A stretch of 64,000 nucleotides of DNA, from positions 434,001 through 498,000 of the forward strand of contig JAZGUH010000774.1 of the NCBI GenBank assembly GCA_037893225.1. The letters are read 5' to 3'. This document shows positions 11,740-22,922 of the stretch, one piece after another (the stretch's first letter is position 1; each line of letters begins with the position of its first letter). Source of the stretch: Hippasteria phrygiana. Taxonomy: Eukaryota; Echinodermata; Asteroidea; Valvatida; Goniasteridae. Position numbers and translations under genes: made by a program. The notes under the pieces were generated by a model. That model had not been told where the DNA came from and made no database searches. It was given only the letters and a program-made list of their open reading frames with translations.

Positions 11740-12938
11740 TTTTTGGCAACGCCCATGGGTGTCGAATTAATACCGGAGGGTATTTTAGAAAAGCAAGACA
11801 TCTACTATATAACAAATAGTCAAGTATAAACAGATTTATTTTTTCAAAGTGAACCAAAACAAATTGTAGGAGCGGGATTCGAACCTGCGACCTCCGGAAT
11901 ACCGTACCGGCGCTCTACCAACTGTTACATCTTCCCCAATGTTGGCGGTCTCCCAAATTGTCAGTATCTTTGTTCTGGTGGGCGCTAGTCAGAAGTCATC
12001 AACCCCGAATGCCGTATAGCAATGGATCACACCCAATTTTACGATACAACCTGGGAAGCGACATTGTGGGGATCACTCAATGAGGATACGACTTTTTATC
12101 TTATAATTCGTTTGACGAATTATACAAATTATAAAAAGAAATAGGCTCACACACACGTTATACGTAGGGCGAGCGGGGCGCTGTTCATGCGGGCCAGGTT
12201 ACTTGTGCTTGACCACCTGCAATGGACGAAGTACCTTTTCCCAACGATATTACACATTTCGTAATTGCTGGAAATTTCAAAAATATTATCCATTAAAGTA
12301 TGAAAACTAGTCTTGACCTCTAACCTAAACGCGCCTCTACTAAATCTAATTTAAATTACAGACTCGGTTCCGAATTTTTAAAAAGCTGGAAATCAGCTTT
12401 GTAGAGGCGGAATGCCGTTTGCCAACAATTTTGTACCATTCCAAATGTCCAAAAATTCACATTTTTCTTAATTAAATTGAAAGATCAGCATCCATCTTAA
12501 AGGCATCCTGAATGAAACAGTGCAGAAACAGTGAACTGAAACAGCTGTTTTCAGAGCCACCGGAAGCCCGTTCGCGACAGGTTTTACTAGTGGAAAAAAA
12601 GTATTGCGAAATTTTGCTAAAGATGTGTGTGTAGAAACCGTGCGTCAACAAAGGATTGTCTGGCGAACATAATTTATGAAAAAATAAAATCTCAAAATTG
12701 TTCTAATTATATTCTTTAATCACTATATATTTTAATATTTATTTTTGAATTTTGTTGTTGTAAATTTGCACAAACGATTAAATAATAAATATTCGAACAA
12801 AAAAATGCATCAACTGAACGTGTATATGCACAGGGGAAGCCAAGATGACGTCTTTAATACACGCTCAGCATTCATTGCAAACTGGGTGTAAAAGTCTTGT
12901 TTGATTGTATGTGCAGTGTGGCTACCACATCAAAACTT
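11740..12938. repeat. Dispersed repeat R2, copy 1
   Basis: This 1.2-kb segment matches 59338-61332 in the same orientation, outside the palindrome. The match starts at a T-run before GGCAACGCCCATGGG and ends at CATCAAAACTT. Copy 2 holds one internal insertion and is ended by a LINE. Copy 1 directly follows R1. The repeat contains a tRNA-like region and a short inverted repeat around TTCGTTTGACGAA (about 12107). I do not recognise its family. Confidence 0.85.
11865..11936 (-). repeat. tRNA-like sequence within repeat R2
   Basis: On the minus strand there is a box-A-like stretch (AGTTGGTAGAGC) and a consensus B box (GGTTCGAATCC) at normal spacing. An anticodon-stem-like CCGG/CCGG pair and a T arm can be drawn. 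The acceptor stem pairs poorly and the D stem is broken, so this is a tRNA-derived relic, possibly a SINE head, not a functional tRNA gene. The same relic is at 59436-59506. Confidence 0.6.
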
Positions 12939-13743
12939 CGTGTGGTTTTTTTTTTGTCGAATGTTGAGCCAGCTCGAATACAGCTGAAACACACAAAGGT
13001 CGCGTCCACCAAAAAGTGGTCCATAGAGTGACATTGAGCCCCAGGAGACAGTGTCAGCACTGGCAGCCGGGCTACGGTATGTGTTGTTCGGATTCAGTAA
13101 AGGACCCGGCGGCCATCGCTGAAGAGGCAGCCGTATTACGTATATTAAACTGTTTATCGGCCTAACAACATCTGTGTGTTTGTTTTACTTTGTGCATGGT
13201 TTTAAGTTGGACTTCCGGGGAATGTAAAAAAGAAAGAAAAAACAATCCGCCCGCTTACCCCCCACTGGCGAAGGGGTGTGGAGGACAACCAAACAATTTT
13301 TGTTTGTCCTAAGCGTTGTAATATCTGCCGATATAGCCACAACAGCAACTCTAGTTGTTTTTTTCCTAAATATTATCTTCTTACATGTTTCTTTAAAAAA
13401 AATAAAAATTACATTTTCCCATTTTGGACGTCACATAAATTTTCATCTATATCACGTCCCGGCCTACCTGCACACCAAGATATACAGATTTCTAAACGTA
13501 GGACCTTAACCCTGGAAGCATCCTTGTACAACAAAATACACGGTGACACAAAGGCACTGCAGCGGAAGTATTATTGTATTACGGGTAAGGCCAGCAAGGA
13601 GTACCCTGATGCTACTTCTGGGTCAGACACCGTCCTATTGCCATTCAGAAACGTTTCACATTTTATAAATGACCCAACAAATATATGACCCCAGTATATA
13701 TGACCCAACAAATCAAATACAAAAAGAGTTTATTTGTGTCTAG
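12939..13743. other. No gene recognised
   Basis: Overlapping frames at 13276-13688 (77 and 136 codons) have no recognisable motif and are interrupted in alternative frames. I see nothing I can assign here. Confidence 0.4.
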
Positions 13744-14111
13744 AGTTAAGTCCCCTTAAAGCTATAAACATTTTCGAAACTTTTGGAAGTTTGGATCTTT
13801 ACCATTAACGTCTATGAAGCTTTGTTTGTATGTTTCTAACCATAGGGGTGACTAATCTTGTTGATCATGTAGGCAGCCTTTCAAATACAGCCGCTTCGGG
13901 GCGCAGTTCAAGCGCCTGCACTAAAACCACGTCATGCATAGTTAAGTCCCGTTGAAGTTATTTATGAATATTTTCGAAAATTTTGGAAGTTTGGATCTTT
14001 ACCATTGACGTCTATGAAGCTTTGTTTTGATGTGTCCAACCATGGGGGGGGGGGGGGGGGGGGTGACTTATTGATCATGCACGTAGCATTTCAAGTATCT
14101 GCTTCGACGAT
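13744..14111 (+). repeat. Tandem repeat, about 196-bp unit, two copies
   Basis: Unit 1 (13744-13939) and unit 2 (13940 to about 14111) both start AGTTAAGTCC and share AGTTTGGATCTTTACCATT, the AACCATGGGG-like stretch and TTGATCATG. Unit 2 contains a run of about 20 G. The unit's last part (GGGCGCAGTTCA, then CCTGCACTAAAACCACGTC) recurs at 14777-14813, so a third partial copy is displaced by the element between. Confidence 0.8.
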
Positions 14112-14599
14112 CCTCCGTACATACATGATATAACATGTACCGTGCAGTCGGTCAGTGCTGCGTACTGTTTGTACTGGATGGAGTGGATACCCAGCCCTAC
14201 AGGCTCTGAAATAATTTGCGTACTCCCAAAAGTTTGTGTTTATTTTAACAAAAGTATTAATGTCAGCAAATCATATTTATTTTAATGATATCGGCGATAT
14301 CTAGATTTTTTTTTTAACATTGGCGATTTTTTTGCGAACATCGTATTATCGCGAACGTATCGTCGTAACAAGCGTTCAACATACAATCTAGTGCTCCGGA
14401 CATCCACATAGCGATGGTCGAAACACGGAGAGAAATAACCAATGTACACAATCAACTTGTCACCGCTAGCCCCGCTATCCACATAACTCAGACAGGTAAC
14501 GGTACTTGTTTATAAAGGGATTAGGCCATCAAGTCAATTAACTGCTTAACGGATTAACTCTATCGCAAAGTTAATAAGCTAGACCACAAGGAGGGACTC

Positions 14600-14775
14600 A
14601 CTGCATTTTCACGGTGTTTTACTTTACCTTAATTAAGGTGTGCACATCAGGTCACACCGGGTATTTTTTCACGGCGATTTCACAGATAATCTGCAGTGTA
14701 ATCGCCGTGAAAACATATTTCACCGTTAAACTGCATCTTCACCGCAATTTCACGGTGATGACATTCGTAGTGTCC
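14600..14775. repeat. Possible MITE with CACTG/CAGTG-type ends and TTCACGGTGA motifs
   Basis: A stretch rich in TTCACGGTG and its complement begins with CACTGCATTTTCACGGTG and ends with CACGGTGATGACATTCGTAGTG. Ends of CACTG/CACTA type with subterminal repeats suggest a small non-autonomous DNA transposon. It also interrupts the 196-bp tandem repeat family. No target duplication was confirmed. Confidence 0.4.
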
Positions 14776-14813
14776 GGGGCGCAGTTCAATTGCCTGCACT
14801 AAAACCACGTCAT

Positions 14814-15745
14814 GTGTTTTAATTTACAAAAGCAGGTGCGGGGCTGAATACTGGTAAACGTGGAATATTGCTGGTAATATATTATGTGTAAACATTTATT
14901 AATTGAAACGATGATAGAAAACATGAATAATAGAATCCTAAGTATTATACAGGAACACTTCATTAATAACTTTAATTATGCTCAAAGGCAAAACGAGGAT
15001 TATCCCAACAACCATGACGTTTATCCTAGTCTGTATCATGAATAAATTGATGCATTCCTGTCTGCAAGTTTGGAGGCTGATGATGAAATGATCGACCGTG
15101 GAAATTTCGAAAAGCCGGGCGGGGCGGGAGTGGGGGGTTCCGGATATTTTCTAACATCCCCCTAGTCAAAAAGTTGGGGGATATATCCTCACTTCAACTC
15201 CGCAATCTACGCCCTCGATAATCTTGTATTGCCCTAAATTATTTAAATGTGTGGTCTATCATTGGTGGCCCTGACGACAAAGTGTAGACAGTGTTCCTAC
15301 TTTGTGTGATTCGGCATAATGCATGAAATAACCTGTGAAAGTTTGGGCAATCTGTCATCTGAGTCACAAGTAAAAACAACAGTTTGTTTTGAATGGTGAT
15401 TTTGTCCGTCCACGCTCATAATGTGCTTATTTCGACTGTTGGAAAGTCTTTAGATACAAATTTCAAGTCTCGAAGATGACAGCATTTGGAGGGGTTGACC
15501 ACATTTTAGGTTGCTAGCCCCACCACCCTTACGGTTTTCCTGGGTCCAGATTTAAATCGAGGATAAATCTTCAACAGATACCAATCAAATTATACCATTT
15601 TTCAAACCTAGGCAGGCTAACTTCCACCGTTGGTGTGAGACCAACTCACCTCCCCTTCCGGTACAATATAACACACGTTTACTACATTTAATGTAACCTC
15701 GATAATCTTGTATTCGGCCCCTAATTCTTTAAATGCAAAACCTCC
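14814..15745. other. No gene recognised
   Basis: This stretch has no long open frame and no motif I can assign. It separates the tandem repeat region from the rearranged Penelope fragments. Confidence 0.4.
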
Positions 15746-16490
15746 ATTGTCATAGGCTTTATCTCATTTCTTGCAGGGTTTGTGGAATCCAGTATGTCGG
15801 TGAGACCAAGAACACACTCAAAAAGCATTTCTATGATCATCGATCGACTGTGAACACCAAGAGAATGGACACCCCTGTTGGTCACCACTTCAACTTGCCT
15901 AACCATTCAATTTCTGATATGATTCTACAGAGCATAGAATCATTTGGCCACCGCAAGGACCCAGTTCGCCTCAGCAGGGAGAAAGTGTGGATGAAACGTC
16001 TTCGGAGTATTCAACCATATGATCTCAAAATCCGGAAGAGAATGGTTAACTCTAAATTTTTCCACATTGTCATTTGTTTACAGATAATCCTTCTGGAAAA
16101 CCCTCTCGGGGTTTCTTGCCCGCTTTGATGTTTTTCCCTTTCTCTTTAAGCCTTGTTACATTTCTCTGTTCCTTCCATTGCCTAATTACCACCTGCTATA
16201 CCCCCTTTTTTTACCACACTCTTTTGTCCCCCCCCCCCCCAGCTTCAACCCTCTCATCTCAATCCTCCCTCATTGTTACCCTAACCACACTCCTTTGTTC
16301 CTTGCTGTCCCTTCCCCTCTCTGTTCTCATTTGATGTTCACCCACTACCACTCTCCTTTAGTCCTTAATCTCTCTTTTGTGTTTCTCCACAAACCCCCTC
16401 TTGCTTTTGTGTTCCCTACGTGTTTGTTTCTTGTACACTGCCATTTGCCTTTGAGAAAGATCTTATACTTATTAGTTGGAAACGTTTAGT
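15746..16490 (+). pseudogene. Penelope-like element fragment: GIY-YIG domain and 3' region
   Basis: The sequence matches the 3' part of the element at 8340-10955. It covers most of the GIY-YIG domain (YLISCRVCGIQYVGET, HHFNLPNHSISDMILQSIE, REKVWMKRLRSIQPYDLK), then the C/T-rich 3' region and a decayed hammerhead-like end (about 16448-16490). The nuclease N-terminus is cut at 15746. It is followed by an RT fragment from further 5' in the element, the head-to-tail partial tandem arrangement usual for Penelope-like elements. Confidence 0.85.
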
Positions 16491-16513
16491 TAATAAGCAG
16501 TTTGAAGCAGTTT

Positions 16514-16656
16514 ACATCCCCCATGAGGAAGGTATTCGTGCTTGTTCCTTGGCCCTGGCCAAAGCAGGACACACGAACCCACCCATCAGTGATATTGGCA
16601 CCCTAATGAGACGTGTATACTAACCAAGAAAAATGTTTCCTTCCTATAGGTAAACT
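16514..16656 (+). pseudogene. Penelope-like RT fragment, out of order
   Basis: This 140-bp piece matches about 9131-9271 of the Penelope-like element (IPHEEGIRACS, then ALAKAGHTNPPISDIGTLMR). It lies downstream of the element's 3' end, so the order is end-then-middle. A stop near 16621 and an extra base break the frame. Confidence 0.85.
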
Positions 16657-16689
16657 TGGTACTTGGTTGGTTTCCTCCTGAAAACATCC

Positions 16690-16910
16690 TCTTGGGATTT
16701 TGGCTAGGAGTTCACGGCGAAGTGTCGTCATCTAAGTCTTAATCGTGATATGATCACAATAATTGTCTCTGAAGATCTTGTGTGTCATAGAATCAATAAT
16801 GTGTTGAGGCAAGTTATTCCATAATTTAAGAGTCCTTGGGAAAAATTAATTCTTAAGTACAGTTGAGGATATTTGTAGTATGTTAAATTTTGTTCCCCCT
16901 CCTAGATCTC
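16690..16910 (-). pseudogene. 3'-terminal fragment of a LINE reverse transcriptase ORF
   Basis: On the minus strand the frame reads GTKFNILQISSTVLKN, a stop codon, then FFPRTLKLWNNLP and a conventional end. FFPRT(I/L)xxWNxLP is the typical C-terminus of Jockey/CR1-type LINE proteins. The similarity to the right arm stops at 16910, so this fragment abuts the outer edge of the palindrome. Confidence 0.6.
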
Positions 16911-18157
16911 TGACGTCTATAGACGCGGTTTGAAAATTACCACCTGGCCGGTTGACTGAAATACACGCATTCTCTTTATTTTCAATCCATTGTTGGATTA
17001 TTGTATGTGTTACGCTTGACTGCACAAAGCTCTTGGGGAGATGACATGGGGAGATTCGCCATTTAGAGCTGGAAACATAGGTGGGACTTGAAGCTGAACG
17101 GGAAAGGAATGGAACCATGTGATTTAAATCTCCCTACCCATTGATCTTCCTAAATTTTCCCAAAGTAGAATAATAGAGGTATATTCTTTGAACTTCAAGA
17201 CTTGGTTAATACTTCTTGGAATAATTTATGAGGTTGTTGTTATGCTTTTTGCAGAAGAAAAGACGATTTTGGCCATGATGTTTGCGTTCGAGACAAGGAG
17301 CAAAGGGAAAATGGCGGTGTACACTATTTAAGGCCAACAAAACTGTTTGTGTTGCCCTTGCACCGACCGACCGTAAAAATCGACAGAATCAGGGTCGGCG
17401 GTTTGGTTTCTTTTGAAAAAAAATTATAAAATATCAATAAAAACATAACTCGGCCTCTCTGCCTCAAAAAGTGTTTGTATTTGATGTAGGCCTACCTTCT
17501 TTACTTTATGCGTATTTTCATGAAAACAAAATGAAACCAGGGGGTTCGTCCAACGTTTAGGCCTAAACACGCCCGGTGAGCGTGAAGATGACTTCGGTCC
17601 GTCGTGCTCGTCAAAGCTCCATTCGGGCTGAAGAGTAGCCTAGCTACAAACCCTAAACTTTGGGTCTGGGGAGGTCTAGCAAGAAAAATTTAAGGACAGC
17701 GCATTTGAAAATGCTATGCACATAACCAAATCATGTATAATTGAATCGGCAAAAACTTCCTCGTATCTCATTCAATCGGTTGATATAAAGCCAAACGTTA
17801 GAATACTTCCATATGGTTTGCATCTCTGTAATTCAAGAAGTCGGTGGCAAAGCCGAAAAAAGAAAAGAAATGTTGGCCTAATGGATTCACTGACATCATT
17901 GTGGATATGCATTCGGTATGTGATAACTACACTTACTAACACAGTCAAATGCTCTGCTGGGCCATTTTCATTTTTTTTTATCGCAGTATACTTTGTTTGT
18001 ATTTTGAAATGTTTATATCTAGATCTTTATACATGTGAAGGTCTTAAAACCCTAATAAGTTATCAAATGAAATAGATAATTTAATAGAATTACATCAGTT
18101 ATAAACTTTCCAATGAGTCATTAAATGAAAAAATGGGCCCACAATAAGTAATAAATT
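16911..18157. other. Outer left arm; no gene recognised
   Basis: This stretch is mirrored at about 57076-58323. Open frames at 16846-17118 (extending into the arm) and 17716-18075 (119 codons) lack family motifs. The second is preserved in both arms with an identical protein, but the arms are so similar that this is weak evidence. I assign nothing. Confidence 0.4.
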
Positions 18158-18420
18158 ACTTACAACTAAAGCCAGATGGGACCAGGGGCGGATTCTGGGG
18201 GGAGGGGGGGTTGTGGTCGAACCCCCCCCCCCCCTCCCCCGCGCCATTTTTTGTTTTGCTTGTAAGGGCCTACGCCTAAAGTTGCAACCCAGAAAAGCAA
18301 AACCCATTTCCACTTGGCGGCCACTAATCGCATTCTCGATAAGACGGCGTGGGCGGTTCCCGTCCCAGCATCCGAATGCTGGCAGGAGCCGCCCATGCAT
18401 TGCGATTATGTGGCCGCCGA
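18158..18420 (+). mobile_element. 263-bp fold-back insertion, left arm only
   Basis: The right arm reads straight across this site (near 57076), so the segment is a private insertion or was lost from the other arm. It starts near a hAT-MITE-like motif (CAGGGGCGGATTCTGGGGGG) and includes G- and C-runs that can pair. It ends in an inverted repeat: GGCGGCCACTAATCGCA (about 18317) against TGCGATTATGTGGCCGCC (about 18402), with an inner pair GGGCGGTTCC / GGAGCCGCCC. It has no coding capacity. Confidence 0.75.
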
Positions 18421-19149
18421 GTGGAAAGTTATCGGTTCTAAGAGGTAAGTATTGAATTGGATGGTCTGAAAATCACCAGTCTTTTCTGTACACCTGTTAC
18501 GTAATAATCAGTCACTGGAACGGGGCTCAAGTTCACATGGATAAAACTGCCCAACCTCCTAAATTATATTTCTACCACAGTATTTTGCCTGCGGTGCCTA
18601 GTCTGAAGAACCGATCTAAATGTTCGGACTTTTTGTTATCACTCTGTACATTCAGGTCTTGAACCATGTGAACTTGTTGGCAAAGTATAGGTACTGGCAT
18701 TGAATTTTTCCTCGTTCTGCTGATTAATTTTTGCAAAATTATTCAGTGTGCACTATGGATATTTCGGTACAGCATACCAAGAGTATATATAGGCCCACTA
18801 TAGGTTTTCAATCATCAAAGTTACTCCTGCAATTTGGATACCATGTTATAGTGTGACTGTCAAATGTTTAAACTTTTCTCAATTTTTCTACAACCAAGGA
18901 CACAATGTTTACATCATAACCAATTATCACTCCAGCAACAGTTAAGAGATGGAAGGACACATTTAGGCGGTAATTTTGCACTGTATTCAAATCGTGCATG
19001 ATATACATTTTTTTTTTGGAATTAAGTGCCGTCAGATTCGATGATGCAATCCTTTCTTGCAAACTGTGCTTCATTCATGTTTTAAAGTGTTCGTGTTTTT
19101 AAGTTTTTTCGTGTTGGATGACAAAGTGCAGATTTTTTGAAAACTTATA

Positions 19150-22000
19150 CATGATGGGATGCTATGAAGGACATTACAGGGTACACCCAGCGCAACAAGT
19201 AGAATGTGCCAGCTGGTGATAGCAGTTCGCTGATGAGTTGAAGCAGTTTTATGGGCGCTTTGATCAAGACAGATTACATCACATCCCGCTGTATATGGAC
19301 TGGTGTCAAGTTTAAACAACGACAACAAGTTGTGACTCTTAACTGCTGCAGTTGAGAAATCCTTTAAGGCCATTAAACCAAACAAATCAGCTGGACCTGA
19401 TGGGATTGTAACAGTCAGTTCGATTTATTTTTATTGTTGGATGTGTCTCTTCTTTTCCTCCTTGGAGTCAAGTTAGAGATTGTAATGCAATGTTTTTCTT
19501 TCCCTTGTGAATATCCAATTAGTTAGGGGCATTCCTGTATCAGAGCTGTGTGCAGTAGACATTCCTTACTTGGGTGTAGTTCCTTTGTGTTTGATTACTT
19601 GTGTGTGTACATATGTGTGTAGAGGTGTGTGGGCATATAAGTGTGTATGTTCAGTGTGACTGGTGGCCCACTCTACCTTGAGAGCTCACTGAGTGTTGTT
19701 GATTCCACTCTGCTGTTGCTGCTGCATCTTTTGACTTGTGTCCAAAGTATTCAGACTTTGGTGACACTTGTGTTGCAACTTAGCCAAGGCAGTTTGAAGC
19801 CGTGTACTGCAGCATTGCTAGCGGGGCATTCAGTCTCCAGTTTTTGTTGGTGAGCTGCTGACCAGAAGCGGAAGGACTCGCTGCAAAACTGTGAGTTAAA
19901 TTCATAGTGCTCTTATTTTATTTTTTTGAGTGATTTACTTTCTTGACATACATGTACTGTTTGAAGCCTTAGCGTCCTTATTGTTGTAAAATCTTGCATC
20001 ACCTGTGTACATTATTTTATGCAAATAACTTGCGATCACAAGATTACTATTATTCGGGATCGGTTATTTTAATTGCAATTTTCAGATAGCAATCCTGGGT
20101 TTTCAGCCGAGGGATTTTGTCTCTTACACCCGTGACTGGTCTGAAAGGATCTGCGGCTGGCACCAGCTATCTCTGTCGAGACAATGGGTACTATACCCCG
20201 AAAACCAGAGGGCCGATTGGTGAGACCACTTCACAGCCCAGCTGGTCAACTTGACCCCAGAACTTTATAAAACTGTTAATATGGCATTTCGTCATAATTT
20301 CTTGGTCCGAGAGTTTTGTAAGTGTAATATAGGGTGTATTCACCACAGCATGTCCAAATTAAAAGTAAACTTGCGGTAAAGTGTATTGTTAAAACAACAA
20401 GACCGGCTAGTATTAATTTGTTGGATAGGAAAGTACCAAGTGTGCCGAGTTTGCAACATAAAGCCATTTAAATTTGTAGATGTAAAGTCAAACTGTGTGA
20501 ATCTACAAATAAGTAGTGTAAAGAGTAGTGTAAAGTAAGTGTGTAGTGGACATGCACACCCTTCCAAATAACATTTGATAGACCTTCGTGTCTAACATAA
20601 GTTTATTGTCCTTGTGGATTGTTTGACGAATTATAAGTTTAATATAATTGTTGCAAGGCAAATAACATTTTGTAAGAATCATCAATTTGCTTTATGCAAT
20701 TTCTTGTGCCAAATTCATAAAATAACCTTGTTGTGATTGACCACCATAGTATTGGTTAATTGTTTTTAATAAAGATAATAATCAGAAGCCAGTGATCCGT
20801 GTTTATTTGTTTGCGTTGACAATAGTCTTACAGGGATCTCAGGGAGGATCCTGAAGTCTTGCTACAAGAAGTTAGCGGGGGTGTTTCTACAACTGTTCCA
20901 TTGGTCCCTGGACTGCCACAAGGTTCCAAGTTTATGGAAATCCTCTACAATTGTTCCAGTTCCCAAGAAATCCAACCCGATTGTTCTTAATGACTACAGA
21001 CCAGTAGCCCTAACTGCCATCGTGATGAAATGCTTTGAAAAAATCGTTCGAGGCATCCTTACTGTGGAAACTCTGAACTCTATAGACCCTTTTCAGTTTG
21101 CATACAGGGAAAAACGTGGTGGAGTGGATGCCATGATTACATTTTCACATATTTATGACCACCTTGAAAAACCAAGAAATTATGTTCGCACCGTATTTTT
21201 CGATTTCTCTTCGGCCTTCAATACTATTAAACCTCATGTTCTCCTATGAAGGAAAGTGCATAGTGTTAACCCCTACCTCGCACTCTGGATCAATGATTTT
21301 TTTATTAGATAGATCACAGAGGGTCAAGTTTGCCAATACAATGTCAGATGTCATTCACATTAATACAGGGGTCCCCCAAGGGTGTGTTCTGTCACCCTTG
21401 TTATTCTCTTTGTGATTTGTATCTTGATGGGGGATCATGTGTCATCACAAAATATGCTGATGACACTGCCTTGTCTGGACTGATTACCAATAACTGTGAG
21501 TTTGAGTATATAGGAATGCAATCAACAAAATTGTTAAATGGTGTGACCAAAATCATTTCATTCTAAATGTACATAAAACTAAAATAATGATATTTGATTT
21601 CCGGAAAACAACGACCATAACAGAACCTGTGGAAATCTGGTAGATGACAAATTAAATTGGAATGCAAACACAATTAGAACCTCAAAAAAATCCAACCAAC
21701 GGCTGTACTCTTAAAGGAAATTAAGATCTTTTAATGTTAGTAACCAGATTCTTAGACCTTTCTAGCAGAGCACCATTTAATCCAATGTCATTTTTTGTTG
21801 TATTAGTTGGTTTAAGTCACTCACTTTGTGCAATCTTAAGAAACTACAGCGTATAGACAAACAAGCAGGTAAGATCATTGGTGCTGATTTTCAGGGTATC
21901 CAAGAAATCGCACAGACAATCGGACAATCCTCGTCTGGCCGTTCCACTGATTACCATCACCGTCGTCGTCATAGGAAAGGGAACAGCACGCAAGCACTCC
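19150..22000 (+). pseudogene. Rex1/CR1-like LINE reverse transcriptase, split by a solo LTR (left arm)
   Basis: RT pieces occur in several frames. Upstream of the LTR are WDAMKDITGYTQRNK, LADELKQFYGRFDQD-like residues (a frameshift lies between) and KSFKAIKPNKSAGPDGI, where the LTR interrupts. Downstream at 20838 are SGRILKSCYKKLAG, then VPSLWKSSTIVPVPKK, NDYRPVALTAIVMKCFEKIV, DPFQFAYREKRGGVDAMITF, NYVRTVFFDFSSAFNTIKPH, NTGVPQGCVLSPLLFSL, the catalytic KYADDTAL and a C-terminal LQRIDKQAGKIIGADFQG. At least four frameshifts or stops break it. FDFSSAFNTI and FAYR are typical of Rex1/CR1-group LINEs. The mirrored copy is at 53288-56347. The endonuclease and the exact ends are not seen. Confidence 0.85.
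19407..20832 (+). mobile_element. Solo LTR, 1426 bp (left arm)
   Basis: The insertion starts TGTAACAG and ends CTTACA, flanked by GGGAT on both sides (19402-19406 and 20833-20837). It splits the LINE protein between GPDGI and SGRIL, so the site of insertion is certain. TG...CA ends and a 5-bp duplication are diagnostic of LTR retrotransposons. A TATA-like TTTATAAAA lies near 20264 and AATAAA near 20769, which fixes the orientation. No coding sequence is present, so it is a solo LTR or an LTR-only derivative. The right arm holds the same insertion at 54460-56090. Confidence 0.9.
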
Positions 22001-22922
22001 TGCTGCGGGGTTTTCAGGAATTGTTAGCTAAACTGGTATTCCTGGTGCCCCAGCGTTCGTCAATAACGTCAGCCCCCGCTAAACGATCAGCTTACCCCTC
22101 TCGGAAACTGACTTCTCCGGATCGTAGGGATGAGTTGTTGGGCCGAGTCGCAAAAAGTGCTTTAGTTTTCAATTTACGTTACGTACCTCAGCAATATACC
22201 TGCAAATCATATTAAAACGAAGCCAAAAATAGACTGAATTGTGTGAACCTTGTTCTTTTTGTCTTGTTTTTGCTTTTATGTAGTTGTAAAAAGTTCGGGC
22301 TGTCAACAAAAGTCGGGTCCCTCTGCTATCGATCAATGTTAACAATGTATTGGAGCGTCTGGTAACAAGATGTTGCGCAATCCAAGATGGCGACGTCCGG
22401 AGGTGACGGACATGACATGCATTCGTGATTTCGGTGCATAATACATGTTGCACAATCTGCCAAAGGAAAAAGTGTTCCCCTTTACTGAAACGTAATGGAA
22501 CAAGGTGACACACTGTGTGCAAAGGGGGAACAACTGGACAGCAATTTCGCCGAGATCGCTCGTGCAGTAGCGGCGACTGCGGATGTCTATCCGCGGCCGC
22601 GTTAACAAGCGCTGGGTTTCATCGGGAATGCTGTGTAATCTCACTTATTTCATTACTTTATTAAAATTGTAAGCAAGGCATCTCGACTAATATTATTTAA
22701 CAAGATATAAAGACTTTCATTCAGTAGTAGGTAAAATTAAGGCATACTTGTATGGGGAAGGGCGGTAGCTTTATCCGAACAAATCAATTTTAAACTTTTC
22801 ACAATATTGAACAATTTACGCATAATTCCAAAGACATGTATTTTTTCAAAGAATTTTATAAAAATCGGGTCAGAAGGAACGAGTACAGAACCAACCCCCC
22901 CAACCCCCCAGAAAAATATATA
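22001..22922. other. Left arm, between LINE and R1; no gene recognised
   Basis: This stretch is mirrored at about 52357-53287. It contains a GC-richer patch (22340-22620) with CpGs and CCAAGATGGCG. A 101-codon frame on the minus strand there (22644-22342) has no recognisable domain. It could be a promoter or first exon, but nothing proves it. Confidence 0.35.

Noticed and set aside
11865..11936. Functional tRNA gene
   Set aside because: The acceptor stem pairs at about four of seven positions and the D stem is broken; the second copy shows the same defects.
22340..22620. CpG-richer patch as a promoter
   Set aside because: No TATA, initiator or downstream coding exon could be tied to it.
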